This document shows positions 1 through 8,782 of a DNA stretch of 64,000 nt, in pieces. The stretch covers positions 620,001 through 684,000 of the forward strand of contig NZ_MAYG01000012.1 in the NCBI RefSeq assembly GCF_001684965.1, given 5' to 3'. A model generated the notes under the pieces. It was not told the DNA's origin, did not search any database, and was given only the letters and a program-made list of their open reading frames with translations. Position numbers and translations under genes: made by a program. Each line of letters opens with the position of its first letter. The first letter of the stretch is position 1. Source of the stretch: Chryseobacterium arthrosphaerae (GTDB lineage Bacteria; Bacteroidota; Bacteroidia; Flavobacteriales; Weeksellaceae).

Positions 1-853
1 GCTTCAGGAAGATTATCTGACGACCAACAGCAGGATTACCTATGCAGAACAGGAATACAGAAGACAGAGAGAACTTTTTGATAACGATGCCGGAGCAAAG
101 AAAAATCTTCAGAGTGCAGATGCAGAACTGAAAACATTAAGAACCAAAAGAGCATCTCTCCTGAAGCAGCTTCAGATGATGGGAATAAGCCCCGGAAAAG
201 TCAGTAACGGAAATATGAAATCAGGATTGGTGATCACTTCGCCGATCAGTGGGACCATCAGTAGTATTACAGCGCAGATAGGAAGTTATGTGGATATTTC
301 TTCACCCGTCGCTACGGTCATAGATAACGGTTCCATTCACCTGGATCTTCAGGTATTTGAAAAAGACCTTCCCAAAATGAAAGTAGGGCAGATTGTTCAT
401 TTTAAACTGACGAATAACCCCGAAACAGAATACGATGCCAAAATTTACAGCATAGGCTCTTCTTTTGAAAATGAAAGCAAGACCATCTCTATGCACTGTG
501 AAGTGATAGGAAATAAGTCCGGACTGATCGACGGAATGAATATCACAGGTATCGTAAGCCTTGATAAAAGCACCACACCCGCTGTACCTACCGAGGCCAT
601 TGTGGAAGCAGACGGTAAATATTATGTTTTTATTCAGACAGATAAAAAAGCAGAGGAAGAACATGACGAAAAAGGAAAGCCACATCCGAAAACCTTAAAC
701 TTCGAGAAAATTGAAGTGGTAAAAGGAACTTCAGATATGGGATATACAGCGATCACACCCGTAGGTAACATTCCGGATAATGCTGAAATTGTGGTGAAAG
801 GAGCCTTTTTTGTGAATGCCAAATTGGTGAATTCCGGGGAGCATGAACATTAA
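1..853 (+). CDS. RND efflux periplasmic adaptor (HlyD/CusB-like), 3' part
   Basis: This is the C-terminal part of a membrane-fusion adaptor linking an inner-membrane RND pump to a TolC-type channel. The reading frame is open from base 2, so the gene begins before the window; the ATG at 176 is internal. The visible N-terminal stretch is Lys/Gln/Leu-rich like the alpha-hairpin coiled coil. It is followed by a lipoyl-type half with the motif SPISGTISSITAQIGSYVD, then beta-barrel and membrane-proximal domains. The last residues, GEHEH, and an internal HDEKGKPHP stretch are His-rich, which fits a metal substrate. The CDF and P1B exporters downstream support heavy-metal efflux. The specific metal is inferred, not shown. 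Confidence 0.85.
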   Translation, partial: LQEDYLTTNSRITYAEQEYRRQRELFDNDAGAKKNLQSADAELKTLRTKRASLLKQLQMMGISPGKVSNGNMKSGLVITSPISGTISSITAQIGSYVDISSPVATVIDNGSIHLDLQVFEKDLPKMKVGQIVHFKLTNNPETEYDAKIYSIGSSFENESKTISMHCEVIGNKSGLIDGMNITGIVSLDKSTTPAVPTEAIVEADGKYYVFIQTDKKAEEEHDEKGKPHPKTLNFEKIEVVKGTSDMGYTAITPVGNIPDNAEIVVKGAFFVNAKLVNSGEHEH

Positions 854-877
854 TGAATCCGCTCAATGTCGATTTTT

Positions 878-992
878 ATGCGTAAATTAGAACTGTTTAC
901 GGACTTATTATAAAAACCGGCCGGAAGAAAGTAAAGATGATCTTACGAAACATCTGAACCTTTTATCTGATAAGAGACTAAGATGGTTTTAA
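878..992 (+). pseudogene. possible degenerate short gene (frameshifted)
   Basis: Between the adaptor and the bestrophin gene, an ATG at 878 opens a short frame (MRKLELFTDLL) that stops at once. A different frame then continues as a charged helical peptide ending DKRLRWF at a TAA at 990-992. Joining the two needs one frameshift near 905-912. The product would be about 37 residues and resembles nothing I can name. It may be a decayed small gene or chance coding potential. Confidence 0.2.
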
Positions 993-1030
993 AAAATAAT
1001 GTTTTTATAATATTTAATACATGACCTTTT

Positions 1031-1912
1031 ATGCTATTAAACAAAAAAATATCAGTCTGGTATTTCATCCGTGAAATAAAATCCCAAATTCTGTTCATTG
1101 GAATATTTGCTGTGGTCATTGGCCTTTTGGATATGCTGCCATGGTTTCGGAAAATATCCCTTCCCCTGAATATTCCGGCACTTTTAGGAACGGCAGTATC
1201 GCTGTTGCTGGCTTTCCGTACTTCCCAATCCTACGAAAGATGGTGGGAAGCAAGAACGGTGTGGGGAGCTATTGTCAATGATTCCAGAACCTTTGTAAGG
1301 CTTATTATACAGTTTATGCCTGCAGGAGATGAAAAAACGGTAAAAGATTTTGCAGAAAGACAGATCATCTGGACCTATGCCCTTGGCGAATCGCTCAGAA
1401 AACTGCCATTTTCAGAAAAGGTACAGCAGTATATCGTACAGCATCAGATCAAGGCTGTAAATATTCCGAATGCACTCCTGGATGCACATTCCAGACAGTT
1501 GAAAGATATTGCGGTTTCCCAGGGACTGACCGACTTTCAGCAAATGCAGCTGAATGACATCATTACCAGACTTTGTGACAGCATGGGAAAATGCGAAAGG
1601 CTGAAGAATACGGTATTTCCAAGATCTTACAGTGTATTGGTACATATCCTGATCTATGTGTTTGCTGTTATCCTGCCTTTTGGGCTTGACGATTCACAGC
1701 TGGCCGTTGAGATCCTGGTCACATTCCTGATCCCGATTGTATTCATTGCAATAGAGAAAACGTCAATCATTATGCAGGACCCGTTTGAAAACAGACCCGT
1801 GGATACTCCGGTGACCTCTTTGGCACAAACCATTGAAATCAATATCCGCCAGATGATTGGAGAACAGAATGTTCCTTTAAAAAAAGAAAATACATCTTAC
1901 TATGAAATGTAA
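1031..1912 (+). CDS. bestrophin-like membrane protein
   Basis: The 293-residue protein fits the bacterial bestrophin family (YneE-like), which forms pentameric ion channels in the inner membrane. The N-terminus shows the family pattern: a basic start, a first membrane segment near residues 18-40, then LLAFRTSQSYERWWEARTVW around residues 58-77, a hallmark stretch. Further hydrophobic segments lie around residues 203-245, and the end contains the conserved acidic DPFENRP-like sequence. It is followed after 18 bp by the CDF gene and then the Fur-family gene, so the three are probably one transcript. The ion carried and any link to metal resistance are inferred from position only. Confidence 0.85.
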   Translation: MLLNKKISVWYFIREIKSQILFIGIFAVVIGLLDMLPWFRKISLPLNIPALLGTAVSLLLAFRTSQSYERWWEARTVWGAIVNDSRTFVRLIIQFMPAGDEKTVKDFAERQIIWTYALGESLRKLPFSEKVQQYIVQHQIKAVNIPNALLDAHSRQLKDIAVSQGLTDFQQMQLNDIITRLCDSMGKCERLKNTVFPRSYSVLVHILIYVFAVILPFGLDDSQLAVEILVTFLIPIVFIAIEKTSIIMQDPFENRPVDTPVTSLAQTIEINIRQMIGEQNVPLKKENTSYYEM

Positions 1913-1930
1913 TTAAACCATAAAAATAAT

Positions 1931-2833
1931 ATGGAAACTACCCCGACACCAATACAGACTCCCTCTGCTGCAGGCAGACATAAAAAGAACCTCCTGATCG
2001 TACTTTGCCTCAGCGGTACCTATCTCATTGCTGAGGTGATAGGAGGAATAGTGACCAACAGTCTTGCGCTTCTGGCAGATGCTGCTCATATGCTCACCGA
2101 TGTTGTAGGATTATTACTGGCATTCATTGCCATTAAAATAGGAGAAAAAAAAGCAGATCCCTCCAGAACATACGGCTATTACCGTACGGAAATATTAGCG
2201 GCAGTCATCAATGCAGTCGTATTATTAGGAATCTCTGTCTATGTTTTATTTGAAGCCTATCAGCGTTTTCAGAATCCGCCGGAAGTACAGAGCAAGTCGA
2301 TGCTGATCGTAGCTGGGATTGGATTGATTGTAAACATTGCAGGAATGATGATCCTGAGAAAAGATTCTGAAGGCAGCCTGAATATGAAAGGAGCTTACTT
2401 TGAAGTTCTTTCAGATATGTTAACATCAGTTGGCGTTATGATTGCAGGAGTTATCATGTTGACAACCGGCTGGTATTATGCCGATCCTTTGATCTCTGCA
2501 GCCATCGGATTATTGATCTTTCCAAGAACATGGAGGCTTTTAAAAGAAGCGGTCAATGTTTTACTGGAAGGAACCCCAAAAGACGTGGATATCCATGGGT
2601 TGAGAAAATCACTGGAGGAAATTCCGGGGGTGAAAAATATCCATGATCTTCACGTATGGTCCCTTACCTCAGGAGTCAACGCTATGAGTGCCCATGTGGT
2701 GAAAGAAACCGGCACTTCACAAAATCAGCTGTTGAAAACCCTGACGGAGAAAACAGTGAATACATTTAAGATAAGTCACACAACTTTTCAGATAGAAGAT
2801 GAAGGCTACGAAGAAAATGAAGCCCATCTGTAA
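1931..2833 (+). CDS. CDF-family divalent cation exporter (CzcD/ZitB-like)
   Basis: The 300-residue protein is a cation diffusion facilitator that exchanges cytoplasmic Zn(II), Cd(II) or Co(II) for protons. Six membrane segments span roughly residues 20-205. The metal site in TM2 is visible as LADAAHMLTDVVGL (HxxxD), and its TM5 partner as YFEVLSDMLTSVG. The cytoplasmic C-terminal domain (about 210-295) contains the usual DLHVWSLTSG motif. It sits between the bestrophin gene and the Fur-family gene with 18-bp spacers on each side, which suggests one operon. CDF specificity cannot be read reliably from sequence; zinc or cadmium is likely given the downstream ATPase. Confidence 0.92.
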   Translation: METTPTPIQTPSAAGRHKKNLLIVLCLSGTYLIAEVIGGIVTNSLALLADAAHMLTDVVGLLLAFIAIKIGEKKADPSRTYGYYRTEILAAVINAVVLLGISVYVLFEAYQRFQNPPEVQSKSMLIVAGIGLIVNIAGMMILRKDSEGSLNMKGAYFEVLSDMLTSVGVMIAGVIMLTTGWYYADPLISAAIGLLIFPRTWRLLKEAVNVLLEGTPKDVDIHGLRKSLEEIPGVKNIHDLHVWSLTSGVNAMSAHVVKETGTSQNQLLKTLTEKTVNTFKISHTTFQIEDEGYEENEAHL

Positions 2834-2851
2834 CATTCAAATTGTGGAAAC

Positions 2852-3271
2852 ATGAAAAAAGATATAGAGAACAAACTCATTGATAAAAATACCAAACCTA
2901 CCAGCATGAGAATTCTGGTGTATGATTTTTTAAGTTCCCAGGAAGCAGCCCTGTCTCTTTCTGAAATAGAAAATCATTTCGACAATGCAGACCGCATTAC
3001 GATTTACAGAACCTTAAAAACCTTTGAAGAAAAAGGGATTGTTCACAGCATACAGGAAAACACAACTACAAAGTATAAGCTATGCGAGGATGATTGTGAT
3101 GAAAAAACACATAAAGACTGGCACCTGCACTTCTATTGTAAAATATGTAAGCAGACCACCTGTAAAGAAGATATTTCCTTCCCAGAAAATATACAGACCA
3201 ATTTCAGGATCGATGAAATAAGGCTCTTTGCCAAAGGAATCTGCGAAAACTGTCTTGAAAGTTTGCAATAG
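2852..3271 (+). CDS. Fur-family metalloregulator (Zur-like)
   Basis: The 139-residue protein has the Fur fold: an N-terminal winged helix (about 1-85) with the recognition segment DRITIYRTLKTFEEKGIVH, then a dimerisation and metal domain. The metal region reads HLHFYCKICKQTTC, and a second CxxC (GICENC) lies near the C-terminus, so a structural Zn(Cys)4 site is likely. Placement inside a zinc/cadmium efflux cluster favours a Zur-like or peroxide-type role over iron regulation, but this is an inference from context. It may autoregulate the operon and the ATPase gene 44 bp downstream. Confidence 0.85.
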   Translation: MKKDIENKLIDKNTKPTSMRILVYDFLSSQEAALSLSEIENHFDNADRITIYRTLKTFEEKGIVHSIQENTTTKYKLCEDDCDEKTHKDWHLHFYCKICKQTTCKEDISFPENIQTNFRIDEIRLFAKGICENCLESLQ

Positions 3272-3291
3272 CATTGCATCAGTCTCAACCC

Positions 3292-3299
3292 TAAATTTG
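3292..3299 (+). promoter_or_regulatory. candidate -7 box for the P1B ATPase gene
   Basis: TAAATTTG matches the Bacteroidota -7 consensus TAnnTTTG and ends 16 bp before the ATPase start codon. TTG triplets occur upstream at 3263-3265 and 3274-3276, but their spacers (26 and 15 bp) are not ideal. The ATPase may therefore be transcribed apart from the fur-like gene. Confidence 0.4.
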
Positions 3300-3315
3300 T
3301 ATAAAAATATCAGTT

Positions 3316-5298
3316 ATGGAAAAATGCTGTAGTACAACCCCGGAAAAACCAGATACAAAAGCCCACGCACACAATCATTCAGAAGGAGACGGCCATGACC
3401 ATGACGGGCATGATCACTCCCATGATACCGGCGATCAGACCATCTTCCGGATGTTTCTTCCGGCGATTATATCTTTTGTCATCCTGCTATTGGGAATCGC
3501 TTTTGATAATTATATAAAACCGGCATGGTTTACAGGCTGGGTACGGTTAGTGTGGTTCCTGGCGGCTTATATCCCTGTCGGATTCCCTGTCCTGAAAGAT
3601 GCCTTTAAAAGTATCACCAAAGGAGATGTGTTTTCTGAATTCTTCCTGATGAGCATTGCAACCATTGGTGCGTTTGCCATTGGAGAATATCCTGAAGGAG
3701 TAGCTGTAATGCTGTTTTATGCTGTAGGTGAAGTATTTCAGTCTATGGCAGTCACCAGGGCAAAAGGAAACATAAAAGCCTTACTGGACCAGCGTCCCGA
3801 TGAGGTGACCATCATGGAAAATAATCAGCCAAAAGCAATTAAAGCAAAAGAAGCGAAAGTAGGAGACGTTATTCAGCTGAAGCCTGGTGAAAAACTGGCG
3901 CTGGATGGTGAACTGATTTCAGATTCAGCGTCGTTCAATACGGCAGCGCTGACAGGGGAAAGTAAACCCGATACTAAAAATAAAGGTGAAGCAGTACTGG
4001 CAGGAATGATCAATATGAACAGTATTGCCCTTGTAAAGGTTACCACTGCCTATGAAGACAGCAAACTGAGCAAAATACTGGAACTGGTACAGAATGCTAC
4101 AGCGCAGAAAGCCCCTACGGAACTGTTCATCAGAAAATTTGCCAAAGTGTATACACCAATTGTTGTAGCCCTGGCAATAGCAATCTGTTTACTGCCTTAT
4201 TTCTTTGTCAGCGATTATCAGTTCAGGGATTGGCTGTACAGAGCATTGATCTTCCTTGTGATCTCTTGCCCTTGTGCCCTGGTCATCTCTATTCCGTTAG
4301 GGTATTTCGGTGGAATAGGCGCGGCAAGCCGTAATGGAATCCTGTTTAAGGGAAGTAATTTCCTGGACAGTATTGCAGAAATCCAGAATGTGGTAATGGA
4401 TAAAACCGGAACCATGACGGAAGGAGTCTTCAAAGTTCAGGAAGTAAGCATCAGTCCTGAATTTAATAAAGATGAAATCCTTCAGCTGGTAAACGTTCTT
4501 GAAAGCAAAAGTACCCACCCGGTAGCTACAGCGATTCACAATTACGTAGGCGATATCAATTATACTGTTCCATTGGAAAACGTAGAAGAAATTGCAGGAC
4601 ATGGGCTGAAAGCAACAGTGAACGGTAAAGAACTTCTGGTGGGGAATTTTAAGCTGATGGATAAATTTAATATCCGCTATGACCTCAACCATGCCAATAT
4701 TGTTTACACCCTTATTGCGATAGCCTATGACCGGAAATTTGCAGGGTATATCACCATTGCAGACAGCATAAAAGAAGATGCCAAAGCCACAGTAGACAAT
4801 CTGCATAAAATGAATGTAAAAGCCACCATGCTGAGTGGAGATAAAAGTACAGTAGTGAAATATGTTGCCGATCAGCTTGGTATAGACAATGCATTCGGAG
4901 ATTTGCTTCCGGAAGATAAAGTAAACAAAGTCAAAGAGATCAAAGCAAAAAATCAAACCGTGGCCTTCGTTGGGGACGGAGTGAATGATGCCCCTGTAGT
5001 AGCCTTGAGTGATGTAGGGATTGCCATGGGAGGTCTGGGAAGTGATGCTACCATTGAAACGGCAGATGTGGTGATTCAGGATGATAAACCGAGTAAGATT
5101 CCGATGGCAATTAATATCGGGAAACAGACGAAAAAAATCGTTTGGCAGAATATCATCTTAGCTTTTGCCGTAAAAGCTGTTGTGCTCATTCTCGGAGCAG
5201 GAGGTCTGGCCACGATGTGGGAAGCCGTATTTGCTGATGTAGGAGTGGCATTGCTCGCAATTTTAAATGCAGTGAGAATTCAGAGGATGAAATTTTAA
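3316..5298 (+). CDS. P1B-type heavy-metal ATPase (Zn/Cd/Pb exporter, ZntA/CadA-like)
   Basis: The 660-residue protein couples ATP hydrolysis to export of a soft divalent metal across the inner membrane. The N-terminus has no ferredoxin-like HMA domain. It carries a CC pair at residues 4-5 and a His/Asp-rich stretch (about 16-38), a likely zinc-binding tail. The translocation motif C-P-C is at residues 318-320, the phosphorylated Asp is D362 in DKTGTMTEG, and the hinge GDGVNDAPVVALSDVGIAMG is near the C-terminus. The actuator TGES motif is also present. The CPC motif and the neighbouring CDF exporter favour Zn/Cd over Cu. A hairpin terminator follows. Confidence 0.93.
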   Translation: MEKCCSTTPEKPDTKAHAHNHSEGDGHDHDGHDHSHDTGDQTIFRMFLPAIISFVILLLGIAFDNYIKPAWFTGWVRLVWFLAAYIPVGFPVLKDAFKSITKGDVFSEFFLMSIATIGAFAIGEYPEGVAVMLFYAVGEVFQSMAVTRAKGNIKALLDQRPDEVTIMENNQPKAIKAKEAKVGDVIQLKPGEKLALDGELISDSASFNTAALTGESKPDTKNKGEAVLAGMINMNSIALVKVTTAYEDSKLSKILELVQNATAQKAPTELFIRKFAKVYTPIVVALAIAICLLPYFFVSDYQFRDWLYRALIFLVISCPCALVISIPLGYFGGIGAASRNGILFKGSNFLDSIAEIQNVVMDKTGTMTEGVFKVQEVSISPEFNKDEILQLVNVLESKSTHPVATAIHNYVGDINYTVPLENVEEIAGHGLKATVNGKELLVGNFKLMDKFNIRYDLNHANIVYTLIAIAYDRKFAGYITIADSIKEDAKATVDNLHKMNVKATMLSGDKSTVVKYVADQLGIDNAFGDLLPEDKVNKVKEIKAKNQTVAFVGDGVNDAPVVALSDVGIAMGGLGSDATIETADVVIQDDKPSKIPMAINIGKQTKKIVWQNIILAFAVKAVVLILGAGGLATMWEAVFADVGVALLAILNAVRIQRMKF

Positions 5299-5334
5299 AA
5301 GAATCATAAACACAAACTAAATTATATTCAATAA

Positions 5335-5366
5335 GAGCTTTGCTGATTTCAGCGAAGCTTTTTTTT
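5335..5366 (+). terminator. intrinsic terminator after the metal cluster
   Basis: AGCTTTGCTGA (5336-5346) pairs with TCAGCGAAGCT (5349-5359) with one G-U pair, and is followed by an uninterrupted T run to 5366. It lies 37 bp after the ATPase stop. Confidence 0.8.
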
Positions 5367-5478
5367 AATACCATCTTATTTTTCTATGCCCCTATGTAGT
5401 TAATTTTTTAAACAACATAGACACATACTCTTACCAAATAAATGATTAATTTTTACTGGTGTTTGTTACGATTCTATT

Positions 5479-5546
5479 TCTCCCGCAGATCCGGCATATT
5501 ACAAGATCCTTCATAAAAATCTGCGTAATCTGCAAAATCAGCGAGC
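5479..5546. repeat. imperfect interspersed inverted repeat, copy 1
   Basis: It begins TCTCCCGCAGATC and ends AATCTGCAAAATCAGCGAG, a decayed inverted repeat of its start. The same architecture, better preserved, is at 41330-41443. It is intergenic and non-coding. Confidence 0.45.
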
Positions 5547-5876
5547 AATAAAAGTATGCACTCTTAAATTTTATCGGAGGAAAAACCTTGTGTCTTCTCC
5601 CAATAATTAAAAAAAGCCCCACCACATCAGGCAAAGCTTTATGAACAAGATTAAATTTTATATAAAGAACTAAATTTTATTGGGATGATCAGCCATGTAA
5701 GATGACCTGAAGTGCAGAACCAAATTTCGGAATAATACCTTAATGATAACAGATACAGTTTGGCCAATTTTATAGGTAACAGTTGAAATGCATTGATGCA
5801 TAGGATCAAATCGTGAAAGCCTGGAAATGATCAATGACATTCATCATAAATGAAGCATAAAACAATTTTGAAGTAG

Positions 5877-5884
5877 TATATTTG
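5877..5884 (+). promoter_or_regulatory. -7 promoter box of the first small Cys protein
   Basis: TATATTTG matches TAnnTTTG exactly and ends 15 bp before the proposed TTG start at 5900. No good -33 TTG is seen at the usual 19-21 bp spacing. Confidence 0.45.
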
Positions 5885-5899
5885 TAGCAGAGAACAAAA

Positions 5900-6265
5900 T
5901 TGTTGAAGGCATTAATTTCCATATTCATCATTTTTACTGTTGCAATACGCCCCGTGTTGCCACTGGTAAATTATGCGGTGAACTATGACTATATCGTGAA
6001 AAATCTTTGTGAAAAGAGAGATATCCCACAGTCAACGTGTAAAGGAAAATGCTATGTGGAAAAAGAACTGGCCAAGACAGAAAAACAATCCAACAGTTCT
6101 CAAACCATAAAAATTGCAGGATTAGATGCCTTTATTTCTCATGACATATTTTCCTTTTCACATCAGTTGAATCTGGAACGGTCTGTAAACGATCCTTGTT
6201 CAGACCATATCAGTTCTCATTCTTCAGAATACTTTTCCAGGGTATTTCATCCTCCTTTAGTTTAA
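5900..6265 (+). CDS. small membrane protein with C-x(9)-C-x-GKCY motif (paralog 1)
   Basis: The 121-residue protein begins with a TTG codon; no ATG is available nearby, and the TAnnTTTG box just upstream supports this start. One hydrophobic segment (about 1-24) is followed by LVNYAVNYDYIVKNLC and then CKGKCYVEKELAKT. Three cysteines (C37, C47, C51) and the GKCY core are shared with the paralog at 8302-8670. The rest is Ser-rich and unconserved. I do not know its function. The SCO, YHS, SOD and MbnP/MbnH genes around both copies suggest an envelope metal or redox role, which is inference. Confidence 0.7.
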   Translation: MLKALISIFIIFTVAIRPVLPLVNYAVNYDYIVKNLCEKRDIPQSTCKGKCYVEKELAKTEKQSNSSQTIKIAGLDAFISHDIFSFSHQLNLERSVNDPCSDHISSHSSEYFSRVFHPPLV

Positions 6266-6524
6266 TTTCAGCTTTAAACTAAATTTTTAGTTTTATTTTG
6301 AAAGCTTTTCAGACCTTATTGAAAAGTTATTGGGATAGTTTACGCCTAGGAGTAAAATTGCTATTTTCTAAGATGCGATAAGTCAATTTGGTGTATGAAC
6401 TTCATCTCAGCTCCTGAAAGTTTTCGGAATATTTTAAAATAAACTGTTGTCTATGGTTTGATCTCCTTCGGAGTTTGAAGCCAGGATATCTATTTAACAT
6501 TATTAATTAAAATTTAACATCAAT

Positions 6525-6800
6525 ATGAAATCTCCGGTTATACTGACTGCCCTGCTGTCAATAGTATTATTTTCATGTGCCAAAGAAATCCCTCAGGTAA
6601 AGCATAAGAGCAATATGAGCTCTACAAAAGAAAATATCACAAATGTACAGGTAGCAAATGAAGAAGATCCCATCTGCCATATGAAAACTGCAGAATTTCT
6701 GAAAGATACTGCGGTGTACAAAAATAAAACGTATGGTTTTTGCAGTGCTTACTGTAAAGATGAATTCAAACAAAATCCTGAAAAATATGCCCAAAAATAA
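6525..6800 (+). CDS. YHS-domain lipoprotein
   Basis: The 91-residue product has a lipoprotein signal (SIVLFSC, C18) and a C-terminal YHS domain (about 48-90). YHS domains are short metal-binding modules found in copper and other metal transport proteins. Visible features are DPICHMKTAEF, YGFCSAYC and the ending KDEFKQNPEKYA, all typical. The gene overlaps the following SCO gene by 14 bp, so the two are translationally coupled and likely act together in periplasmic copper handling. The substrate metal is inferred. Confidence 0.85.
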   Translation: MKSPVILTALLSIVLFSCAKEIPQVKHKSNMSSTKENITNVQVANEEDPICHMKTAEFLKDTAVYKNKTYGFCSAYCKDEFKQNPEKYAQK

Positions 6801-7464
6801 TAAGACGAATAACAAAAGAAAAGTAATTATGCCCATTGCGGTGATTGCTTTGCTTTTTCTGGGAATAGGCATAGGAATGAGCTACTTCAAAAAGAACCTG
6901 TATACGGTGATGAAGGTTCCGGATTTTGAACTTACGGATCAGAATAATAAGAAAATTACCAATAAAGATATGCTGGGAAAAGTATATCTCGTGGAATTTT
7001 TCTTCAGTAAATGTCCTACCATCTGCCCTGTGATGAATACCAATATGAAGGCTATACAAAGCCAGATCAATGATCCCAATTTCGGAATTATCTCCATCAG
7101 CATAGATCCGGAAAATGACACTCCTGAAGCCCTGAAAGAACATGCTCAGAAGATAGGGGCAAAATCTCCTGACTGGCATTTTTTAACAGGTGACAGAGGA
7201 TATATCGGAAAACTTGCAGATCAGTTTAATATCTACGTAGGAGATAAGGAAGACGAAGCGGAAAGTCTGAACCACAGCGGTATGATTGCTTTGGTAGATC
7301 AGGAAGGAAACATCCGCTGTAGATACAATAAAGATAATATGCCGATCCTGTATTATTCAGGGCTGAATTATGATGATCCGGAAGGCAAAACTCCCCGCCT
7401 GAATGGGAAATATCATCCGGACAGGGAAATTCTGATTGAAGATATTAAGAAATTATTGAAATAG
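6787..7464 (+). CDS. SCO1/SenC-family copper chaperone or thiol-disulfide protein
   Basis: SCO proteins are membrane-anchored thioredoxin-fold proteins that help assemble the CuA site of cytochrome oxidase or act as thiol reductases. With the start at 6787 the protein has 225 residues. The frame is open upstream to 6733, but that would run far into the YHS gene. One N-terminal membrane anchor (about 13-34) is followed by the thioredoxin-like domain. The copper motif is FSKCPTICP (C76, C80), and the conserved downstream His is H163 in SLNHSGM. All three ligands are intact. It overlaps the YHS gene and precedes an exported SOD gene. Confidence 0.88.
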   Translation: MPKNNKTNNKRKVIMPIAVIALLFLGIGIGMSYFKKNLYTVMKVPDFELTDQNNKKITNKDMLGKVYLVEFFFSKCPTICPVMNTNMKAIQSQINDPNFGIISISIDPENDTPEALKEHAQKIGAKSPDWHFLTGDRGYIGKLADQFNIYVGDKEDEAESLNHSGMIALVDQEGNIRCRYNKDNMPILYYSGLNYDDPEGKTPRLNGKYHPDREILIEDIKKLLK

Positions 7465-7622
7465 TGAAGAGGGGAGCGCAGCAGGAAGAACATCCAGCCC
7501 ATAAAGCTCTGATGATTTTTGATGTAAAGGTAAATAGAGGTTGAAGCAGTTATACATTGAAATAAATCACTCTCATCTTTCAGCCTAATAGAAAACATTG
7601 TTCAACCATAAACAAAAAAGTT

Positions 7623-8297
7623 ATGAAGATTATGAAAATAGCTGCCTTAAGCGCAGTTTTCGCGGCCCAGTTTGCATTGGCTCAGTTTAAGCAGACACCT
7701 CTGCCATATGCTTATAATGCTTTGGAAGGGAATATTGATGCCCAAACGATGGAAATTCATTATTCAAAACATGCGGCAGCGTATGTAGCCAACCTGAATA
7801 AAGCCATTGCAGGAACTCCACAGGAAAAAGAAACATTGTTTCAGATTCTTTCAAATGTTTCAAAACTGCCGCCTGCAGTGAGAAATAATGCAGGAGGACA
7901 TTACAACCACGAGTTGTTCTGGACTGTTCTTACTCCCCAGAAAAATACACAGCCTTCCGCAAAATTAGCAAAAGCGATCACTGAAACTTTCGGAAGCATG
8001 GATGCTTTTAAAGAAAAGATGGCTAAAGCCGGAGCAGACCGTTTCGGATCAGGATGGGCATGGCTTTCTGTGGATAAAAACGGAAAACTATTCATTTCTT
8101 CTACTCCCAATCAGGACAATCCTTTGATGGATGTAGTGGAAGAAAAAGGAACCCCTATCTTCGGAATTGATGTCTGGGAACATGCTTATTATTTAAAATA
8201 TCAGAATAAAAGAGCAGACTATCTTACCGCTATCTGGAACGTCACCAACTGGAAAGAGATCAGCAGAAGATACGATGAAGCTGTAAGTAAAAAATAA
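7623..8297 (+). CDS. sodA: exported Fe/Mn-family superoxide dismutase
   Basis: The 224-residue protein dismutates superoxide. Unlike most family members it starts with a signal peptide (about 1-20, ending ALAQ), so it should act in the periplasm. The metal ligands are all visible: H46, H96 (HYNHELFW), D183 and H187 (DVWEHAYY). The glycine-rich NNAGGHYNH and a Gln in [10 protein letters not shown] (Q164) are the pattern of manganese or cambialistic enzymes rather than strict iron enzymes. The next gene starts 4 bp after the stop. The symbol reflects the family; iron use is not excluded. Confidence 0.9.
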   Translation: MKIMKIAALSAVFAAQFALAQFKQTPLPYAYNALEGNIDAQTMEIHYSKHAAAYVANLNKAIAGTPQEKETLFQILSNVSKLPPAVRNNAGGHYNHELFWTVLTPQKNTQPSAKLAKAITETFGSMDAFKEKMAKAGADRFGSGWAWLSVDKNGKLFISSTPNQDNPLMDVVEEKGTPIFGIDVWEHAYYLKYQNKRADYLTAIWNVTNWKEISRRYDEAVSKK

Positions 8298-8301
8298 GCT
8301 G

Positions 8302-8670
8302 GTGAAATTTCTTTACGGCATACTCTTTACCTTTTATATGGTGTTCAGACCTCTGATACCGCTGGTGGAGTATGCCGTAAATTATGATTACATTGTCAAC
8401 ACGCTGTGTGTGAATAAAAGCAAGCCTGAGATTCACTGCAACGGAAAATGTTACCTCAGCAAACAGCTGGCAAAGACCGGCGATTCGGAATCTTCACCTT
8501 TACAAAAATCAAAGAATTCAGGGCAGAAAATCCTTGATATCTACATTCTTCCTGAAATTACAGAAATTTCTGCTTCTGAGAAATTTCCATTTTTCAATTT
8601 TCATTTTATTTATGAAACAGCTTATTCTTTTCTGTTTCTGAAACATATTTTCAAGCCACCGGTTTTTTAA
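8302..8670 (+). CDS. small membrane protein with C-x(9)-C-x-GKCY motif (paralog 2)
   Basis: The 122-residue paralog of 5900-6265 starts with GTG, 4 bp after the SOD stop, so it is very probably translated from the SOD transcript. It has a hydrophobic N-terminus (about 1-22), then LVEYAVNYDYIVNTLC and HCNGKCYLSKQLAKTG; cysteines C36, C46 and C50 match those of the first copy. The C-terminal half is aromatic-rich and ends FKPPVF, similar to FHPPLV in paralog 1. Function unknown; operon linkage to SOD suggests a role in envelope metal supply or redox protection. Confidence 0.75.
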   Translation: MKFLYGILFTFYMVFRPLIPLVEYAVNYDYIVNTLCVNKSKPEIHCNGKCYLSKQLAKTGDSESSPLQKSKNSGQKILDIYILPEITEISASEKFPFFNFHFIYETAYSFLFLKHIFKPPVF

Positions 8671-8782
8671 GTTACTTATATCATTATTCAATCACAAAAG
8701 GGTCAACGCATTTTCTTAGTACATCAACAGTTTAAGATGATGCCTTAGACTGGGCACGGGCATATATTAAATTCAAAGATTT

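Larger units (their letters stand above)
5299..5899. other. 600-bp gene-free spacer
   Basis: After the terminator this AT-rich spacer holds a degenerate copy of a TCTCCCGCAG-type inverted repeat (5479-5546) and a -7 promoter box at 5877-5884. I see no convincing coding region in it; the short minus-strand open frame at 5446-5634 lies on the repeat and has no family signature. Confidence 0.5.

Noticed and set aside
4297..4956. 219-codon minus-strand open frame inside the P1B ATPase
   Set aside because: It lies wholly within a well-supported gene and has no domain or start signal.
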